7,544 bases of DNA from Pseudomonadota bacterium (GTDB taxonomy: Bacteria; Pseudomonadota; Alphaproteobacteria; Rhizobiales; Xanthobacteraceae): contig JAEZFA010000214.1 of assembly GCA_023417665.1 (NCBI GenBank), forward strand, positions 1 to 7,544, read 5' to 3'. The stretch's first letter is position 1. Each line of letters opens with the position of its first letter. The position numbers and the translations under genes were made by a program. Below the pieces are notes generated by a model that saw nothing but the letters and a program-made list of their open reading frames with translations, was not told where the DNA came from and did no database searches. Of this stretch, positions 4,748 through 7,544 are shown one piece after another.

Positions 4748-6385
4748 TCACTCGGCGGCGACACTCGGCAGACGGTGATCGGAGAACTTCTCCCGCAGCG
4801 CCGTCTTGAGAATCTTGCCGGTCGCCGTGTGCGGGATTTCTTCCACGAAGATTACGTCGTCCGGCATCCACCATTTCGCGATCTTGCCTTCCATGAAGCC
4901 GAGGATTTCGTCGCGCGTCGGCTTCTTTTCCTTCTTCGGAACGATGATCAGAAGCGGCCGCTCGTCCCATTTCGGATGCGCGATGCCGATGACCGCAGCT
5001 TCCGCAACATTCGGATGGCCGACCGCGACGTTCTCCAGATCGATCGACGAGATCCATTCGCCGCCGGACTTGATCACGTCTTTCGCGCGGTCGGTGATCT
5101 TCATGTAGCCCATCGGGTCGATCGTCGCGACGTCGCCGGTATCGAAGAAGCCGTCCTTGTCGAGAATGTTGCCGCCCTCGCCCTTGAAGTAGGCGGAAGC
5201 AACCGCAGGTCCGCGCACCTTGAGCCGGCCGAACTTCACGCCGTCCCACGGCAGCTCGTTGCCTTCGTCGTCGGTGATCTTCATTTCCACGGTGAAGATC
5301 GAGAAGCCCTGCTTCTCCTTGACGTCGAGTTCTTCGTCACCCTTCAGGTGCGCAACTTCCGGCTTCAGCGTACCGGCAGTGCCGATCGGGCTCATCTCGG
5401 TCATGCCCCAGGCATGCGTGACCTGCACGTCGTACTCGTCCTGGAATTTCTGCATCATGGCGCGCGGGCATGCCGAACCGCCGATGAGCACACGCTTCAG
5501 ATACGGCAGCTTCAGTTTGTTCGACTCCAGATGCTGCAGCAACATCAACCAAACGGTCGGCACGGCCGCCGTGACCGTAACCTGATACTTGTCGAGCAGT
5601 TCGTAAATCGAGGCACCGTCCAGCTTCGCGCCCGGCATCACCATGCTCGCTCCCGTCATCGGTGCGGAGAAGGCGAGCGACCACGAGTTCGCATGGAACA
5701 GCGGCACGACGGGGAGCACGACATCGCGGCTGGACAGTCCGATGACGTCGGGCAACGACGCGGCCATCGCATGCAGCGTATTCGAGCGATGCGAATAGAC
5801 CACGCCCTTCGGGTTTCCGGTGGTACCCGAAGTGTAGCACATGCCCGCGGCATCGTTTTCGTCGACTTCGACCCACTGAAAGTTGCCGTCGACTTCGGCA
5901 ATCCAGTCTTCATAGGCGACCGCATTCTTCAGGCCGGTCTGCGGCATGTGCGCCTTGTCGGTGAGAATGATGTACTTCTCGAGCGTCGGCAGCTTGTCGG
6001 CGAGCTTTTCGAGAACAGGAACGAAAGTGAGATCGACGAAGATCATTTTGTCTTCGGCGTGATTGACGATGTAGATGATCTGTTCGGCGAAGAGACGCGG
6101 ATTGACGGTGTGATAAACCGCGCCGGCACCGAGAATGCCGTACCAGGCTTCGAGATGACGCGCGGTGTTCCAGGCGAGCGTCGCGACGCGATCGCCCTTC
6201 TTGATGCCGTCCTTGGCAAGCCGCTGCGCGACCTTCAATGCGCGCGTGCGGATCTCCTTGTAGGTCGTCTCCACGATCGGCCCCTCGACCGAACGGCTGA
6301 TGACCTTGCGGTCGGGATACTGGATGGCGGCGTGGTCGATGATCCGGTTGCAGGTTAGCGACCAGTCCTGCATCAAGCCCTTCAT
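4748..6385 (-). CDS. Medium/long-chain fatty-acid--CoA ligase (ANL superfamily acyl-CoA synthetase)
   Basis: A 545-residue AMP-forming acyl-CoA synthetase that activates a carboxylic acid with ATP to an acyl-adenylate, then transfers it to CoA; cytoplasmic or membrane-associated. All core motifs are intact: the P-loop YTSGTTGNPKG at 184-194, HAWGMTEMSP at 324-333, DTGD at 415-418, the hinge region TDRAKDVIKSGGEWIS at 431-446, and the catalytic lysine Lys524 in PHTATGKILK. The stretch PLFHANSWSLAFSAPMTGA (about 228-246) resembles AlkK-like medium-chain enzymes and the methylmercaptopropionate-CoA ligase (DmdB-like) group, which cannot be separated by eye. The ATG at 6385 is supported by GGGAG about 10 bases upstream; Met5 is the less likely alternative. 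It heads a probable two-gene operon with the DUF1499 gene and is divergent from the extensin-family gene, with 121 bases between the two starts. Substrate chain length is inferred, not shown. Confidence 0.94.
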   Translation of the reverse strand: MKGLMQDWSLTCNRIIDHAAIQYPDRKVISRSVEGPIVETTYKEIRTRALKVAQRLAKDGIKKGDRVATLAWNTARHLEAWYGILGAGAVYHTVNPRLFAEQIIYIVNHAEDKMIFVDLTFVPVLEKLADKLPTLEKYIILTDKAHMPQTGLKNAVAYEDWIAEVDGNFQWVEVDENDAAGMCYTSGTTGNPKGVVYSHRSNTLHAMAASLPDVIGLSSRDVVLPVVPLFHANSWSLAFSAPMTGASMVMPGAKLDGASIYELLDKYQVTVTAAVPTVWLMLLQHLESNKLKLPYLKRVLIGGSACPRAMMQKFQDEYDVQVTHAWGMTEMSPIGTAGTLKPEVAHLKGDEELDVKEKQGFSIFTVEMKITDDEGNELPWDGVKFGRLKVRGPAVASAYFKGEGGNILDKDGFFDTGDVATIDPMGYMKITDRAKDVIKSGGEWISSIDLENVAVGHPNVAEAAVIGIAHPKWDERPLLIIVPKKEKKPTRDEILGFMEGKIAKWWMPDDVIFVEEIPHTATGKILKTALREKFSDHRLPSVAAE

Positions 6386-6506
6386 GGTATTTCTCCCTCA
6401 CTCGTTCTCGGCGGCGCCTGTTGTCCCGCGCCTTTCGGGCGGAAACTAGCGCGTGGCGCCCGGCAAGAAAACTGGCGTTCCCGGGCCGGGGACGCGAAAC
6501 TGCGGC

Positions 6507-7298
6507 ATGCGGATGGTGCGTGTTTTCTTGTGTTTTCTGCCTGCCCTGGCGGCGCTCGGATATGGCTGCGCAGGATTTGCGCAGGAGCCGCCGCTGATCC
6601 TGCCGCTCCATGCACCCATGCCGGAGGCCCGGCCCGCGGAAGCCCCGAAACCGCTTGTCGCCCGGCCGCGCTTTCCGGTGCTCTTGCCGATTTCCCCCGA
6701 GGATGCCGCGCAGGCGGCGGCGGCCTGCAAGGCCGTGCTCGCCACCGAGAAACTCATCGCGGAACCCGCGCAGGCCGCGTTATGGGACAACGGCTGCGGC
6801 GCGGCCGGCCAGATGACGATCCGGGCCGTAAAACTCGCGGACGGCCAGGAGGTCGTGTTCAGGCCGTCGGCGCTGATCCGCTGCGAAACGGCCGAAGCGG
6901 TTGCAGACTGGGTGCGCGGAGAAGTCGAACCGGCCACGCGCGCCTATGGCGGGATCGCGCGCATCGAGGTTGCCGCGTCCTATCATTGCCGGCCGCGCAA
7001 CAATATTCGCGGCGCGCGCATGAGCGAGCATGGCCGGGCCAACGCGATCGACATTCGGGCGATCGTGCTGCGCGACGGCCGGCGTTTCGGCGTCGATCTG
7101 CCCGAAACACCGCTGCAACTGCTTGCGGACCTGCGCCGCGGCGCGTGCATCCATTTCACGACGGTGCTCGGTCCCGGCTCGGACGGCTATCACGAAGATC
7201 ATTTCCACATGGATCTCGCGCAGCGGCGCGGCGGCTATCGTCTCTGCCAGTGGCAGGTGCCGGCACCGCCGGAGCCGCTGCGCAATCCGTTTCGCTGA
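6507..7298 (+). CDS. Secreted extensin-family protein (Extensin_2-like, D,D-peptidase fold)
   Basis: A 263-residue exported protein of the bacterial extensin-like C family. The N-terminus MRMVRVFLCFLPALAALGYG is a signal peptide with probable cleavage after CAGFAQ (about residue 26). A Pro/Ala-rich linker runs to about 62, then the conserved domain. The domain shows HGRANAID (175-182) and HEDHFHMDL (229-237), which match the zinc-binding H...D and HxH pattern of VanY/LAS-type peptidases. It also has several cysteines (74, 97, 126, 161, 214, 247) that are plausible disulfides in the periplasm. A peptidoglycan-remodelling role is inferred from the fold; no enzyme activity is established for most members despite the plant-like name. 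Start: ATG 6507, or ATG 6513 two codons later; the GTG at 6453 would put non-signal residues in front. The Shine-Dalgarno is weak. It is convergent with an L,D-transpeptidase gene, fitting a cell-wall neighbourhood. Confidence 0.9.
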   Translation: MRMVRVFLCFLPALAALGYGCAGFAQEPPLILPLHAPMPEARPAEAPKPLVARPRFPVLLPISPEDAAQAAAACKAVLATEKLIAEPAQAALWDNGCGAAGQMTIRAVKLADGQEVVFRPSALIRCETAEAVADWVRGEVEPATRAYGGIARIEVAASYHCRPRNNIRGARMSEHGRANAIDIRAIVLRDGRRFGVDLPETPLQLLADLRRGACIHFTTVLGPGSDGYHEDHFHMDLAQRRGGYRLCQWQVPAPPEPLRNPFR

Positions 7299-7318
7299 CG
7301 GTTACAGGCTGCAAACGG

Positions 7319-7348
7319 AAAAGGGCGCCGCTTGCGCGACGCCCTTTT
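7319..7348. terminator. Bidirectional terminator between the extensin-family and L,D-transpeptidase genes
   Basis: A perfect 9-bp stem AAAAGGGCG (7319-7327) / CGCCCTTTT (7340-7348) encloses a 12-base loop. The A/T ends on both sides let it serve both converging genes: it lies 20 bases after the plus-strand stop and 28 bases after the minus-strand stop. Confidence 0.88.
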
Positions 7349-7376
7349 GCCCCCAAACCGCTAAGTCGCAGCTAAA

Positions 7377-7544
7377 TCAGAGAACCCTGACCAGCGCGCC
7401 CTGCGGCACACGATTGTAGAGATCGATCACGTCTTCGTTGAGCATGCGGATGCAGCCCGAGGAAATCGCCTGACCGATATATTCCGGCTGATTAGTGCCG
7501 TGAATGCGGAACAAGGTGTCCTTGTTACCCTGATAGAGATACAG
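7377..7544 (-). CDS. YkuD-type L,D-transpeptidase, C-terminal fragment
   Basis: The last 55 codons of a gene whose 5' part is outside the window; the stop TGA is at 7379-7377. The fragment reads FRIHGTNQPEYIG, then AISSGCIRM, then DVIDLYNRVPQGALVRVL. This is the YkuD catalytic signature: the histidine in HGTN and the nucleophile cysteine in SGCIRM. Such periplasmic enzymes make 3-3 (mDAP-mDAP) cross-links in peptidoglycan or attach lipoproteins or barrel proteins to it; which of these applies cannot be told from the tail. The spacing of H and C and the ending after the V-R-V strand are normal for the family. The extensin-family gene converges on it across a shared terminator. Confidence 0.95.
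   Translation of the reverse strand: MYLYQGNKDTLFRIHGTNQPEYIGQAISSGCIRMLNEDVIDLYNRVPQGALVRVL

Noticed and set aside
4709..6358. A 549-codon open frame on plus antisense to the acyl-CoA synthetase
   Set aside because: It is the mirror of a GC-rich real gene, rich in Arg/His/Asp with no family motif, while the minus strand has every ANL motif intact and a good ribosome site.
6530..7375. A 281-codon plus-strand frame overlapping the extensin-family gene in another frame
   Set aside because: Arg/Ala/Gly-rich shadow that runs through the terminator at 7319-7348; the other frame holds the signal peptide and the conserved HxxxxxxD and HFH motifs.
1..7544. CRISPR array or tandem repeat arrays
   Set aside because: No regularly spaced direct repeats were seen anywhere in the window.

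Overview
The window looks like chromosome from a GC-rich alphaproteobacterium, most likely of the Rhizobiales (Bradyrhizobium/Afipia/Xanthobacteraceae-like). The reasons are the strong G/C third-position bias of the core genes and the gene set: an extensin-family protein, a YkuD L,D-transpeptidase, a DUF1499 membrane protein, a small porin-like barrel protein with a signal peptide, and a CspA-type cold-shock protein. This placement is inferred from protein style, not from a search.

Layout. Positions 1-879 are accessory DNA and visibly less GC-rich than the rest. The left edge holds one end of an IS3-family insertion sequence: an inverted-repeat-like tip ending at 117, and the start of orfA reading leftward from 50. 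It abuts a gene that has lost its 5' part (118-879). That gene's product has an N-terminal coiled coil and a C-terminal domain resembling the predicted pPIWI-associating nuclease/HEPN-like domains of prokaryotic conflict systems. Positions 880-1165 have no gene but contain a tRNA T-arm-like fragment and strong hairpins, and look like the junction between accessory and core DNA.

From 1166 on the sequence is ordinary core. It has tRNA-Gln(UUG) on minus and tRNA-Pro(CGG) on plus, divergently arranged, then a bidirectional terminator shared with a small outer-membrane beta-barrel gene (minus). Next is a cold-shock gene (minus) with a long structured leader, divergent from an MBL-fold hydrolase of the LACTB2-like type (plus). 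The MBL gene converges almost stop-to-stop with a two-gene minus operon: a medium/long-chain acyl-CoA synthetase followed by a DUF1499 membrane protein. Divergent from the synthetase is an extensin-family D,D-peptidase-like secreted protein (plus). It meets, across a shared terminator, the C-terminus of a YkuD L,D-transpeptidase (minus, cut by the window edge).

How it fits together: the right end holds two probable cell-wall genes and the middle a fatty-acid activation operon. The tRNA pair lies beside the likely boundary of the accessory segment. The best lead for something uncommon is the conflict-system-like gene fragment at the left, broken by the IS; the partner genes, if any, would lie left of this window.
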